A DNA stretch of 64,000 nt, taken from NCBI RefSeq assembly GCF_045679555.1, contig NC_092091.1:18288072-18352071 (forward strand), given 5' to 3'. Shown piece after piece: positions 22,843 through 35,779 of the stretch (the first letter of the stretch is position 1; each line of letters begins with the position of its first letter). Origin of the DNA: Salvelinus alpinus (taxonomy: Eukaryota > Chordata > Actinopteri > Salmoniformes > Salmonidae). The translations under genes and the position numbers were made by a program. The notes beneath the pieces were generated by a model, which was not told where the DNA came from, made no database searches, and saw only the letters and a list, made by a program, of their open reading frames with translations.

Positions 22843-23634
22843 TAAGTATTCTGACTCTTTACTATGAGACTCTCAGCTGCATCCTGTTTCCATTGGTCAT
22901 CCTTGAGTGTTCTACAACTTGATTGGAGTCCACCTGTGGTAAATTCAATTGATTGGACATGATTTGGAAAGGCACATGCCCATCTATATAATGTCCCACA
23001 GTTGACAGGGCATGTCAGAGCAGAAACCAAGCCATGAGGTCAAAGGAATTGTCTATGGAGCTCAGAGACAAGATTGTTTCGAGGCACAGATCTGGGGAAG
23101 GGTACCAAAACATTTCTGCTGCATTGAAGGTCCCCAAGAACACAGTGGCCTCCATTTTATAAATGGAATAAATTTGGGACCACCAAGACTCTTCCTAGAG
23201 CTGGCCACCCGGCCAAACTGGGCAATCAGGGGAGAAGTGCCTTGGTCAGGGAGGTGACCAAAAATCCGATGGTCACTGACAGAGCTCCAGAGTTCCTCTG
23301 TGGAAATGGAAGACCTTCCAGAAGGACAACCATCTCTGCAGCACTCCACCAATCAGGCCTTTATGGTAGAGTGGCCAGACGGAAGCAACTCCTCAATAAA
23401 AGGCACATGACAGCCCGCTTGGAGTTTGCCAAAAGGCATCTAATGGACTCAGACCCTGAGAAACAAGATTCTCTGGTCTGATGAAACCAAGATTAAACAC
23501 TCTGGCCTAAATGCCAAGCGTCACGTCTGCAGGAAACCTGGCACCATCCCTTCAGTGAACTGTGTTGGCAGCATTATGTTATGGGGTTGTTTTTCAGCGG
23601 CAGGGACTGGGAGACTAGTCAGGATCGAGGTAAA
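22843..23634 (+). mobile_element. Tc1-like element, 5' part (unit 2)
   Basis: Copy of 16936-17727, ending at the same GGTAAA boundary and followed at once by unit 3. Confidence 0.88.
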
Positions 23635-26600
23635 TGTATACCTTTTTCATAGCGCTGTATGATTGAAGTTCGTCCAAGGTGGCTTAGCAGTTCAGACGTC
23701 TTTTTCTGTTCCGTATTGTTCGTGTCCTGTATATATATATATTTACACCTTTCTTCGCATATCTTTTATCTATTTTATTATCCAAGAACTCAACTACAAA
23801 AGCTTTCCTGCAAAAGCTTTCCTGCAACCCGCTTCACCAATTACAAAAAGTATTATTTACCTCAATCTGAAAATCCATCGTGGAAGCTAGCCAGGGGCTA
23901 ATTCAGAAGCTAGCCTGAAAGCTAACCAGAAGCTACTCCGATAGCTAGCCAGAAGCTAATCTGTAGCTGCCCCGAAATTAGCCGGTTTGCTGGCTAGCGT
24001 TGGTGTTTCAGCTGCCCACGTTTAGTGGTCATCAGCTATTCCTTTAGCTCGATAATCTACCGGCACTTTTGTGCAACGCGACTCGGACCGGAGCATTCCG
24101 GGACTCTTTTTCTCTCAGTTTCCCCGGATTCCAGCCGCAGGCTCTGGACACTTGTACCTTGATTTCGCAGCTAGCTAGCTGCAAACCGTGTGACTATTGG
24201 CTTACGTCGACCCCGGAGCAAACTCTAATCATTCTGGAGCTAGCCAGCTGAGGAGTTCCATCACCATCCGGACCCGTTTCTTTTGTTGCTGCTGCAGATA
24301 CGGAACCCCACCGGGCCTTCACGACTGACTGCCGCGACTGACTGCCGACGTTATCTGCCCGAGGGATTTATCCAACTGGCACCTCCGTCCCGACGTTACC
24401 TGAACGCTCATCTGAGGCCCGCTAATCGTTAGCTGTCTTATCGGCTGCTATTTGAACAAGTATATTGGACAACTATTATTATTATTATTATTTATTTATT
24501 TTATTTTTTCCTTGGGTCACTATATCTATTTTGCCAATTTGGATTGATCCCCTCTACCACACGGAACCCCACTACACGGAACCCCACTAACCTACCGACG
24601 GAAACGCACGAGGTATCTACAAACAGACCTCCATCCTATGCTGCTACCGATAGCCATATACCCGGCCAGCTGTCTGGATCGCCACGACCCCAACCAACCT
24701 CTACTCACTGGACCCTTATTGATCACTCGATTAGCATGCCTCTCCTTAATGTAAATATGCCTTGTCCATTGCTGTTCTGGTTAGTGTTTATTGGCTTATT
24801 TCACTGTAGAGATTCTAGCCCTGCTCTCTCTACCATATCCAACCTCTCAGTTCCACCACCCACATATGCGATGACATCACCTGGTTTCAATGATGTTTCT
24901 AGAGACAATATCTCTCTCATCATCACTCAATACCTAGGTTTACCTCCACTGTATTCACATCCTACCATACCTTTGTCTGTACATTATTCCTTTAAACTAT
25001 TTTATCGCCCCCAGAAACCTCCTTTTACTCTCTGCTCTAGTAGCTCTAGGCGACCAATTCTCATAGCTTTTAGCCGTACCCTTATCCTACTCCTCCTCTG
25101 TTCCTCTGGTGATGTAGAGGTGAATCCAGGCCCTGCAGTACCTGGCTCCACTCCTATTCCCCAGGCGCTCTCTTTTGATGACTTCTGTAACCGTAATAGC
25201 CTTGGCTTCATGCATGTTAACATTAGAAGCCTCCTCCCTAAGTTTGTTTTGTTCACTGCTTTAGCACACTCTGCCAACCCGGATGTTTTAGCCGTGTCTG
25301 AATCCTGGCTTAGAAAGACCACCAAAAATTCAGACATTTTCATCCCCAATTACAAGATTTTCAGACAAGATAGAACGGCCAAAGGGGGCGGTGTTGCAAT
25401 CTACTGCAAAGACTGCCTGCAGAGTTCTGTTATACTATCCAGGTCTGTTCCCAAACAATTTGAACTTCTACTTTTAAAAATCCACCTCTCTAAAAACAAG
25501 TCTCTCACCGTTGCCGCCTGCTATAGACCACCCTCTGCCCCCAGCTGTGCTCTGGACACTATATGTGAACTGATTGCCCCCCATCTATCTTCAGAGCTCG
25601 TGCTGCTAGGCGACCTAAATTTGAACATGCTCAACACCCCAGCCACCCTACAATCTAAGCTTGATGCCCTCAATCTCACACAAATTATAAATGAACCTAC
25701 CAGGTACCACCCCAATTCCGTAAACACGGGTACCCTCATAGATATCATCCTAACAAACTTGCCCTCCAAATACACCTCTGCTGTTTTCAACCAAGATCTC
25801 AGCGATCACTGCCTCATTGCCTGCATCCGTAATGGGTCAGCGGTCAAACGACCTCCACTCATCACTGTCAAACGCTCCCTGAAACACTTCAGCGAGCAGG
25901 CCTTTCTAATCGACCTGGCCGGGGTATCCTGGAAGGATATTGATCTCATCCCGTCAGTAGAGGATGCCTGGTCATTTTTTTAAAATGCCTTCCTCACCAT
26001 CTTGAATAAGCATGCCCCATTCAAGAAATTTAGAACCAGGAACAGATATAGCCCTTGGTTAAGGGCAGTCAGGTCAGGAGAGAACCAACAGAAAAACATC
26101 CTATGGCGTTCTGCATTAGCATCGAACAGCCCCCGTGATATGCAACTTTTCAGGGAAGCCAGAAACCAATATACACAGGCAGTTAGAACAGCCAAGGCTA
26201 GCTTTTTCAAGCAGAAATTTGCTTCCTGCAACACAAATTCAAAAAAGTTCTGGGACACCGTAAAGTCCATGGAGAATAAGAACACCTCCTCCCAGCTTCC
26301 AACCGCTCTGAAGATAGGAAACACTGTCACCACCGACAAATCCACTATAATTGAGAATTTCAATAAGCATTTTTCTACGGCTGGCCATGCTTTCCACCTG
26401 GCTACCCCTACCCCGGACAACAGCACTGCCCTCCCCTCTGCTACTCGCCCAAGCCTTCCCCATTTCTCTTTCTCCCAAATACAGTCAGCTGATGTTCTAA
26501 ATGAGCTGCAAAATCTGGACCCTTACAAATCAGCCGGGCTAGATAATCTGGACCCTTTCTTTCTAAAACTATCTGCTGAAATTGTTGCCACCCCTATTAC

Positions 26601-29541
26601 TAGCCTCTTCAACCTCTCTTTCGTGTCGTCTGAGATCCCCAAAGATTGGAAAGCAGCTGCGGTTATCCCCCTCTTCAAAGGGGGTGACACCCTTGACCCT
26701 AACTGCTACAGACCTATATCTATCCTACCCTGCCTTTCTAAGGTCTTCGAAAGCCAAGTCAACAAACAGATTACCGACCATTTCGAATCCCACCACACCT
26801 TCTCCGCAATGCAATCTGGTTTCAGAGCTGGTCATGGGTGCACCTCAGCCACGCTCAAGGTCATAAACGATATCGTAACCGCCATCGATAGGAAACAATA
26901 CTGTGCAGCCGTATTCATTGACCTGGCCAAGGCCTTTGACTCTGTCAATCACCACATCCTCATTGGCAGACTCGACAGCCTTGGTTTCTCTAATGATTGC
27001 CTCGCCTGGTTCACCAACTACTTCTCTGATCGAGTTCAGTGTGTCAAATCGGAGGGTCTGTTGTCCGGGCCTCTGGCAGTCTCTATGGGGGTGCCACAGG
27101 GTTCAATTCTTGGACCGACTCTCTTCTCTGTTTACATCAATGATGTCGCTCTTGCTGCTGGTGATTCTCTGATCCACCTCTACGCAGACGACACTATTCT
27201 GTATACTTCTGGCCCTTCTTTTGACACTGTGTTAACAACCCTCCAGGCGAGCTTCAATGCCATACAACTCTCCTTCCGTGGCCTCCAACTGCTCTTAAAT
27301 ACAAGTAAAACCAAATGCATGCTCTTCAACCGATCACTGCCTGCTCCTGCCCGCCTGTCCAACATCACTACTTTGGACGGCTCTGACTTAGAATATGTGG
27401 ACACCTACAAATACCTAGGTGTCTGGTTAGACTGTAAACTCTCCTTCCAGACTCACATCAAACATCTCCAATCCAAAGTCAAATCTAGAATTGGCTTCCT
27501 ATTCCGCAACAAAGCATCCTTTACTCATGCTGCCAAACATACCCTTGTAAAACTGACCATCCTACCAATCCTCGACTTCGGTGATGTCATTTACAAAATA
27601 GCCTCCAAAACCCTACTCAATAAATTGGATGCAGTCTATCACAGTGCCATCCGTTTTGTCACCAAAGCCCCATATACTACCCACCACTGCGACCTGTACA
27701 CTCTCGTTGGCTGGCCCTCGCTTCATACTCGTCGCCAAACCCACTGGTTCCAGGTCATCTACAAGACCCTGCTAGGTAAAGTCCCCCCTTATCTCAGCTC
27801 GCTGGTCACCATAGCAGCACCTACCTGTAGCACGCGCTCCAGCAGGTATATCTCTCTAGTCACCCCCAAAACCAATTCTTCCTTTGGACGCCTCTCCTTC
27901 CAGTTCTCTGCTGCCAATGACTGGAACGAACTACAAAAATCTCTGAAACTGGAAACACCTATCTCCCTCACTAGCTTTAAGCACCAGCTGTCAGAGCAGC
28001 TCATAGATTACTGCACCTGTACATAACCCATCTACAATTTAGCCCAAACAACTACCTCTTTACCTACTGTATTTATTTATTAATTTATTTTGCTCCTTTG
28101 CACCCCATTATTTCTGTCTCTACTTTGCACTTTCTTCCACTGCAAACCAACCATTCCATTGTTTTTTTAGTTTTTATTTTACTTGCTGTGTTGTACTCAC
28201 TTCGCCTCCATGGCCTTTTATATTTTTATTTATTTATACATATATTTGTTTGCCTTCACCTCCCTTATCTCACCTCACTTGCTCACATTGTATATAGACT
28301 TATTATTTTTTTTTTCACTGTATTATTGACTATATGTTTGTTTTACTCCATGTGTAACTATGTGTTGTTGTATGTGTCGAACTGCTTTGCTTTATCTTGG
28401 CCAGGTCGCAATTGTAAATGAGAACGTGTTCTCAATTTGCCTACCTGGTTAAATAAAGGTTAAATAAAATAAATAAAAAAATTGCAATATTCCATCATAT
28501 GAACATACTTGTCACAAATAGAGAACGTCAATAGGCATGGAACCTAAAAACAATTGACAGTTATCCCTAGAAGAATTGTGATTAATCGCCAGCGATCTGC
28601 TCCACTGACACTTTTCCCTTAGATTACGACCTCAACACAGGAATTATTTAGCCATTAATCCCCCTGGATTAGCATGAGAATCAAAGATAGATTGATATAA
28701 TCTGAATGAAAAGATAATACTCTTGCATCCCTCTTAGTTGCTATCCAACTAAGTATTCTGACTCTTTACTATGAGACTCTCAGCTGCATCCTGTTTCCAT
28801 TGGTCATCCTTGAGTGTTCTACAACTTGATTGGAGTCCACCTGTGGTAAATTCAATTGATTGGACATGATTTGGAAAGGCACATGCCCATCTATATAATG
28901 TCCCACAGTTGACAGGGCATGTCAGAGCAGAAACCAAGCCATGAGGTCAAAGGAATTGTCTATGGAGCTCAGAGACAAGATTGTTTCGAGGCACAGATCT
29001 GGGGAAGGGTACCAAAACATTTCTGCTGCATTGAAGGTCCCCAAGAACACAGTGGCCTCCATTTTATAAATGGAATAAATTTGGGACCACCAAGACTCTT
29101 CCTAGAGCTGGCCACCCGGCCAAACTGGGCAATCAGGGGAGAAGTGCCTTGGTCAGGGAGGTGACCAAAAATCCGATGGTCACTGACAGAGCTCCAGAGT
29201 TCCTCTGTGGAAATGGAAGACCTTCCAGAAGGACAACCATCTCTGCAGCACTCCACCAATCAGGCCTTTATGGTAGAGTGGCCAGACGGAAGCAACTCCT
29301 CAATAAAAGGCACATGACAGCCCGCTTGGAGTTTGCCAAAAGGCATCTAATGGACTCAGACCCTGAGAAACAAGATTCTCTGGTCTGATGAAACCAAGAT
29401 TAAACACTCTGGCCTAAATGCCAAGCGTCACGTCTGCAGGAAACCTGGCACCATCCCTTCAGTGAACTGTGTTGGCAGCATTATGTTATGGGGTTGTTTT
29501 TCAGCGGCAGGGACTGGGAGACTAGTCAGGATCGAGGTAAA
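23635..29541 (+). repeat. Tandem unit 3 of 3 (5,907 bp)
   Basis: Shares the two substitutions of unit 2. In addition it has A to C at 24830 and a 22-bp inversion at 26061-26082. At its right end the Tc1 sequence continues past the unit boundary (GGTAAA then GATGAATGG), which marks the original, non-duplicated junction. Confidence 0.95.
24544..28026 (+). pseudogene. LINE polyprotein copy 3, nonsense plus microinversion
   Basis: Carries the same TAA at codon 480 (25981-25983) as copy 2, plus Tyr96 to Ser (24830). Bases 26061-26082 are the exact reverse complement of the corresponding bases in copies 1 and 2 (14247-14268, 20154-20175). The length is unchanged and both orientations happen to be open, so residues 506-513 read LRAVRSGE instead of FSPDLTAL with no new stop. 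Endonuclease and RT motifs are otherwise intact in their separate halves. Confidence 0.93.
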
Positions 29542-31040
29542 GATGAATGGAGCAAAGTACAGAGCTCCTTGATGAAAACCTGCTCCAGGGCGCTCAGTAC
29601 CTCAGACTGGGGGGCGAAGGTTCACCTTCCAACAGGACAATGACCCTAAGCGCATAGCCAAGACAATGCAGGAGTTGTGGCCCAGCCAGAGCCCGGACTT
29701 GAACTTGATCAAACATCTCTGGAGAGACCTGAAAATAGCTGTGCAGCGATGCTCCCCATCCAACCTGATCTGCAGAGAAGAATGGGAGAAACTCCCCAAA
29801 TACAGGCGTGCCAAGTTTGTAGCATCATACCCAAGAAGACTCAAGGCTGTAATCGCTGCCAAAGGTGCTTCAACAATGTACTGAGTCAAGGGTCTGAATA
29901 CTTACACTACTGTTCAGAAGTTTGGGGTCACTTAGAAATGTTCTTGTTTTTGAGAAACAGAAGTCCTCAACTGTTAGCTTCATTTAAATAGTACCTTCAA
30001 AACACCAGTTTCAACAGTGAAGAGGCGACTCCGGAATGCTGGCCTTCTAGACAGAGTTGCAAAGAAAAAGCAATATCTCAGACTGGCCAATAAAAAGAAA
30101 AGATTAAGATGGGCAAAAGAACACAGACTGGACAGAGGAACTCTGCCTAGAAGGCCAGCATCCCGGAGTCGCCTCTTCACTGTTGCCGTTGAGACTGGTG
30201 TTATGCAGGTACTATTTAATGAAGCTTCCAGTTGAGGACTTGTGAGGCATCTGTTTCTCAAACTAGACACTCTAATGTACTTGTCCTCTCGCTCAGTTGT
30301 TGCCTGGGGCCTCCCACTCTTTCTATTCTGGTTAGACAGTTTGTGCTGTTCTGTGAAGGGAGTAGTACACAGCGTTGTATGAGATCTTCAGTTTCTTGGC
30401 AATTTCTCCCATGGAATAGCCTTCATTTCTCAGAACAAGAAGAAAGTTATTTGTTTCTGGCAATTTTGAGCCTGTAATCGAACCCACAAAGGCTGATGCT
30501 CCAGATACTCAACTAGTCTAAAGAAGGCCAGTTGTATTGCTTCTGTAATCAGAGCAACAGTTTTCAGCTGTGCTAACATAATTGCACAAGGGTTTTCTAA
30601 TGATCAATTAGCCTTTTAAAATTATCAATTTGGATTAGCTAACACAACGTGCCATTGGAACACAGGAGTGATGGTTGCTGATAATGGGCCTCTGTACGCC
30701 TATGTAGATATTCCATTTTTTTTAAATCTGCCGTTTCCAGCTACAATAGTCATTAACAATGTCTACACTATTTCTGATCAATTTGATGTTATTTTAATGG
30801 ACAAAAAATGTGCTTTTCTTTCAAACAAGGACATTTCTAAGTTACCCCAAACTTTTGAACGGTAGTGTATGTAAATGTGATATTTCAGTTTGCCAAATTT
30901 TCTAAACAGTTTTTGCTTTGTCATTCTGATGTATTGTGTATAGATTGGGGGGACAATTTTAATACATTTTAGAATAAGGCTGTAACGTAACAAAATTTGG
31001 GAAAAGTCAAGGGGTCTGAATACTTTCCGAATGCACTGTA
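28750..31040 (+). mobile_element. Tc1-like element (family A), last copy, interrupted by another Tc1
   Basis: The 5' part (28750-29541) belongs to unit 3. The 3' part (29542-29904) encodes the transposase C-terminus in broken frames, including the coding for FNLIKHLWRDLK-type residues near 29700-29740. It ends GGGTCTGAATACTTA, is interrupted by 29905-30867, and resumes TGTAAATGTGATATTTCAG to the right terminus CCGAATGCACTG then TA at 31040. The left terminal repeat is missing. Confidence 0.88.
29905..30867 (+). mobile_element. Complete Tc1-like element nested in Tc1 family A
   Basis: Terminal repeats CACTACTGTTCAGAAGTTTG at the left and the complement of CACTACCGTTCAAAAGTTTG at the right, flanked by TA at 29903-29904 and 30868-30869, the Tc1/mariner target signature. 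The minus strand encodes the transposase DNA-binding region (SSLRNRCLTSPQLEASLNST then VKRRLRDAGLLGRV). The catalytic C-terminal half is absent and replaced by an inverted copy of the adjacent segment (30017-30058 against 30140-30181). It cannot encode its own transposase. Confidence 0.88.
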
Positions 31041-31042
31041 TA

Positions 31043-31805
31043 TACATTGCCTTGCAAAAGTATTCGGACCCCTTGGATTTCTTCACATTTTAATTTATTA
31101 CACAGTGAAAAGAATATAAATATACAGATGATAAATATTACAGAACTTGCATGTTGTATGCAACAAGGCACTAAAGTAATTCTACAAAAAATACACAGCC
31201 TAAATGCAAAGCCTTATGTTTGGGGTAAATCCAACACATCACTGAGTAACTTCCTAATTTTCAAGCCTGTTGGTACCATCATGGTATGGGTATGCTTAAC
31301 ATCATCAAATACTGGGGATTTTTTAAGGATTAAAAAGCATAATCCTAGAGGAAAACCTGCTTCAATCTGCTTTACAACAGAGACCGGGAGAGGAATTCAC
31401 CTTTCAGCAGGACAATAACCTACAACAAAAGGTCAAATCTACACTGGAGGTGCTTACCAAGTAGACAGTAAATTCTTGAGTTTAAAAAAATAAAAAATAA
31501 TGGGAACATATTGCACAATCCAGGTGTGCAAAGTTCTTATAGACTTACCCATGAAAATGTACAGCTGTAAACAATGCCAAAGGGATTTCTAACATGTATT
31601 GACTCAGGAAGCGAAATACTTATGCAATGACTATTTTAGTTAATTCATTTCTGTTCATGTTAAAAACAAAAGTGCATTCTTCCACTTTGACAGAGTATTT
31701 TGTGTAAATTGTTGACAAAATGATAAATCAATTTGAATCTCACTTTATAACACAGTAAAATGTGAAGAAATCCAAGGGATCTGAATACTTTTGCAAGGTA
31801 CTGTA
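31043..31805 (+). mobile_element. Tc1-like element (TTGCCTTGCAAAAGTATTC termini)
   Basis: The left terminus TACATTGCCTTGCAAAAGTA at 31043 and the matching right terminus ACTTTTGCAAGGTACTGTA ending at 31805 bound a degenerate body. It retains the GTACCATCATGGTATGGGTA and CAGCAGGACAATAACC segments of the transposase catalytic domain but has no usable frame. It abuts the right end of Tc1 family A. Confidence 0.85.
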
Positions 31806-32039
31806 TGTACACGCATTTCCTGTCAACACGCGTGATAACCGGTTCTCTCTCTCACATACAGTTGTAGAACATGCACACGTGTGTACATGTAACATTTCTA
31901 TAATATACTTGTTATGTGATATGGCGAGCCTTGTGTATAAACTCTCCCATGTGAGGTACATGTATGTGTGAAACCCATTCCTAAGCCTGAAGTGTTCCCA
32001 CTTGCGCTGCCGAATAGCTAGCTTCTCCGAGGCGTGAAT

Positions 32040-32192
32040 ATTCTCTGGTTTCTTCCTAGGTTCCTGCCTTTCTAGGGAGTTTTTCCTAGCCACTGCTTAT
32101 GCATTGCTTTGGGGTTTTAGGCTCGGTATCTGTATTTCACTTTGTGACAACTGCTGTAAAAAGGGCTTTAGAAAATGCATGACATTGATTGT
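32040..32192 (+). repeat. Short interspersed repeat (CCTAGCCACTGC ... AAAAAGGGCTTTA)
   Basis: Contains CTTTCTAGGGAGTTTTTCCT, GGGGTTTTAGGCTCGG and TTTGTGACAACTGC then AAAAAGGGCTTT. Same family as 10550-10670, longer here. Confidence 0.7.
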
Positions 32193-32872
32193 AAGACACT
32201 TCAGGAGGGTGGTTACATGTGTTTGCAAGGCAGAGGTCCTGTGTTTGAGTGTCCGTATGAGCCAAATCAGAAGGAAGCGGTACTTGCTAAGCAAGCAGCG
32301 CGATGTCCGTTAAGACCTGCAGTAATCTTTTGTTTTCCACCCGATCTGCAAAGAGCTTACTGATCACTCAGTAGCATGGCCTCTCTTTGAATAACTATGT
32401 GACTAATCTGATGAAAGTAAGGGGATTTGACCAATGGGGGTAAGGGTCTTAGTCTCAATAATGAGAAATGTGACCTTTTTAAGGTTTTGTTTTGGTTGAC
32501 ATTGTGCTGGAACAATGCGAGAGAACAGCCTATAATCCTTCTCCTGAAAAGCCTCTTCACGTCTCATTATTCACTTCTTCTCTTCCATGAACTTCAGCTG
32601 TCACAAAGCTGTAAGGGGGAAGAATGTTTTCTGCAGCATGAACCATATCTGCTTGTCATTTTTCATGATTTAAATTCCATTCAGTAGACTTTGAGTTTAA
32701 ACATTAACTGACTTACCGCTGCAGAGTTTCAACATTTAGTGTGGCACAGTGCATATTATTTCAGATTGAGGGATGACTGCATCTATTGTTTATGGTTTTA
32801 TTTGAATCAATTTGCCAAAGCCAATAAGTTTCAGTATTATAATGTCAGATTTATGTGTCTTTGTCCACTCAG

Positions 32873-32980
32873 GTGAAGCTCTCCAGTCTGAACTTGGACG
32901 AACATGCCAGGAAGAAGATGGTTAAACTGGTAGGAGAGAGGTACTGCAAAGAGACACACACTCACCATCACCACTGACAG
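32873..32980 (+). pseudogene. mrps35: mrps35 exon 5 with a 2-bp frameshift
   Basis: The acceptor CCACTCAG and the donor ACAG then GTAAGC bound sequence reading [28 protein letters not shown]. This matches MRPS35 (the human protein has [20 protein letters not shown] here). After GAGACA the expected coding for D-T-L-T-I-T-T-D is found only two bases out of frame: GACACACTCACC is expected and CACACTCACC is seen. The original frame then meets TGA at 32976. A 2-bp loss in a CA-rich run is the simplest reading. The splice sites are intact. Confidence in a lesion is high if the base calls are right. Confidence 0.85.
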
Positions 32981-33081
32981 GTAAGCAGCACCCCTGTTGT
33001 TCAATGTGCTGTTACCAATAAGGTGTTCACTACAGTTGCTTTACAGTAATATCTTTTAAATGGAGGCTTTATTTCAACTAA

Positions 33082-34404
<1,323 letters not shown>

Positions 34405-34605
34405 GTGTCAGATACACTGGATAGGTGCAGTGAAATGTCTTGTTTTACAGGGTTAGCCATAGTAGTATTGCATCCCTGGAGCAAATTAGGGTTAAATGCC
34501 TTGCTCAATGGCACATCGGCAGATGTTTCACCTTGTTGGCTTGGGTATTCAACCCAGCAACCTTACTGGCACAACGCTCTAACCGCTAGGCTACCTGCCG
34601 CCCTG
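34405..34605 (-). repeat. tRNA-derived SINE, SmaI-like
   Basis: Minus-strand head GGCGGCAGGTAGCCTAGCGG then TTAGAGCGTTG, and B-box-like GGTTGAATACCC. The body contains TTGAGCAAGGCATTTAACCC, as in salmonid SmaI-type SINEs. Confidence 0.75.
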
Positions 34606-35319
34606 TCCTCACCCTCGTCTCATTGACTGGGCTACACCCTGTGGAGACGAAAGCAATAGTAGATATGGAGTCTGTCGGACCAATGGTCACCTACCTGTTT
34701 TAACTAGGATTGATTAAAACGTGAACTACTGTATGCTGAATCAAATGGCTTCGATTCTAAAGCAAACTAACTGAATCGATGTGATTGAAAGGGACTGCAA
34801 CACTAGTTGACCCTGTGAAGATGGTGTAATGACCCTGACAGTCAGGCTAAAGAGGAGAGACTCTCTTCTCCAGCCATCCCCATCCTACCACCCTGTCCGC
34901 TGGAGGGCTTGGCCCTCAGCCAGCCTGGATATTAGGAACCATATAGATGTAATGAGGGTCATTAACCCCAAACACCAGGGCTGCAGGGGATCTGATGAGG
35001 CTGTGACTGCCCCTGCTTTAAGCTCCCACACAACGGGCCTATTGTCCTCTGGGGAATGTGATCGGAGAGAGACAGGCTGTGATGGAGGAACTCCGCACCA
35101 CGTATGGAGAAACCCTATCTCTTTGAGAGGAGAGCAGAGCATCACTGACCAGGGCACTCAAGGGGTTCCACACTGCCCCTCTTGGGATTGTGGGTTTGGG
35201 GACAGAGCAATCACAGACCCTTATCTTAATGTTTCGTCATAAACTGATGAATCCTGGTTAGCATTTTGTTTGAGCTTATGTAGCGGACAATGTTGTGCTG
35301 TTCCACTTACTCTGTCTAG
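34606..35319. other. mrps35 last intron, unassigned
   Basis: No recognisable feature. The 137-codon frame at 34829-35242 has no family resemblance. Confidence 0.4.
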
Positions 35320-35575
35320 AAAGCGGAGGCCTGGGAGTCTGAGAAGACTGTGGCAGACATGGAGGAGTACAGCTGGGAGAACCGCCCCTCTCAGAAGAAC
35401 GCCCTGTCCACGTTGGTCCGCATGAGGTTAGCAGGGGAGGGAGAGGCGGTGAGGGAGGAACTGCTGGGAAAGCCAGAGGTACAGGGACTCTGTGACCAGA
35501 CTGAAGAACGAGGGAGAGAGTGAGGGCAGCGTGCTCCAGTACAAAGAAGCTGTGAAGAAACTACTGAACCTCTAA
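35320..35575 (+). pseudogene. mrps35: mrps35 last exon with a frameshift
   Basis: The acceptor CTGTCTAG precedes a frame reading KAEAWESEKTVADMEEYSWE, then EELLGKPEV. The homologous C-terminus (YRDSVTRLKNEGESEGSVLQ then YKEAVKKLLNL and TAA at 35573) is present only in another frame. The simplest explanation is loss of 8 bases between short direct GTACAGG repeats at about 35480. In the exon's own frame the next stop is TGA at 35521. The family-typical stop is still visible, so decay is recent. Confidence 0.85.
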
Positions 35576-35583
35576 TATGTCTA

Positions 35584-35585
<2 letters not shown>

Positions 35586-35623
<38 letters not shown>
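35586..35623. repeat. (AC)19 microsatellite
   Basis: A dinucleotide run starting 11 bases after the mrps35 stop codon. Confidence 0.97.
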
Positions 35624-35627
<4 letters not shown>

Positions 35628-35779
35628 TACTTTATTTTAATCCACCAATCAAATTTATTAAAAAAAGATCCAAACATTTCAAAGGTCCCTGTATGCATGG
35701 CACTCAAAGGTACAGAAAGCACCTCCTTCTCCATACAGCTAGGCTGCCCACAACAGCTGAAACAGAGCAGTACTTAGCC

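Larger units (their letters stand above)
17728..23634 (+). repeat. Tandem unit 2 of 3 (5,907 bp)
   Basis: Same length as unit 1. The differences found by eye are T to C at 17790 (against 11883) and T to A at 20075 (against 14168). Both are shared with unit 3. Confidence 0.95.

Noticed and set aside
11821-29541. Three independent LINE insertions
   Set aside because: The non-LINE spacer and the cut Tc1 sequence are copied with the LINE at a constant period, which requires segmental duplication.
34829-35242. 137-codon frame in the last mrps35 intron
   Set aside because: No resemblance to a known family; it lies between conserved exons and looks like chance.
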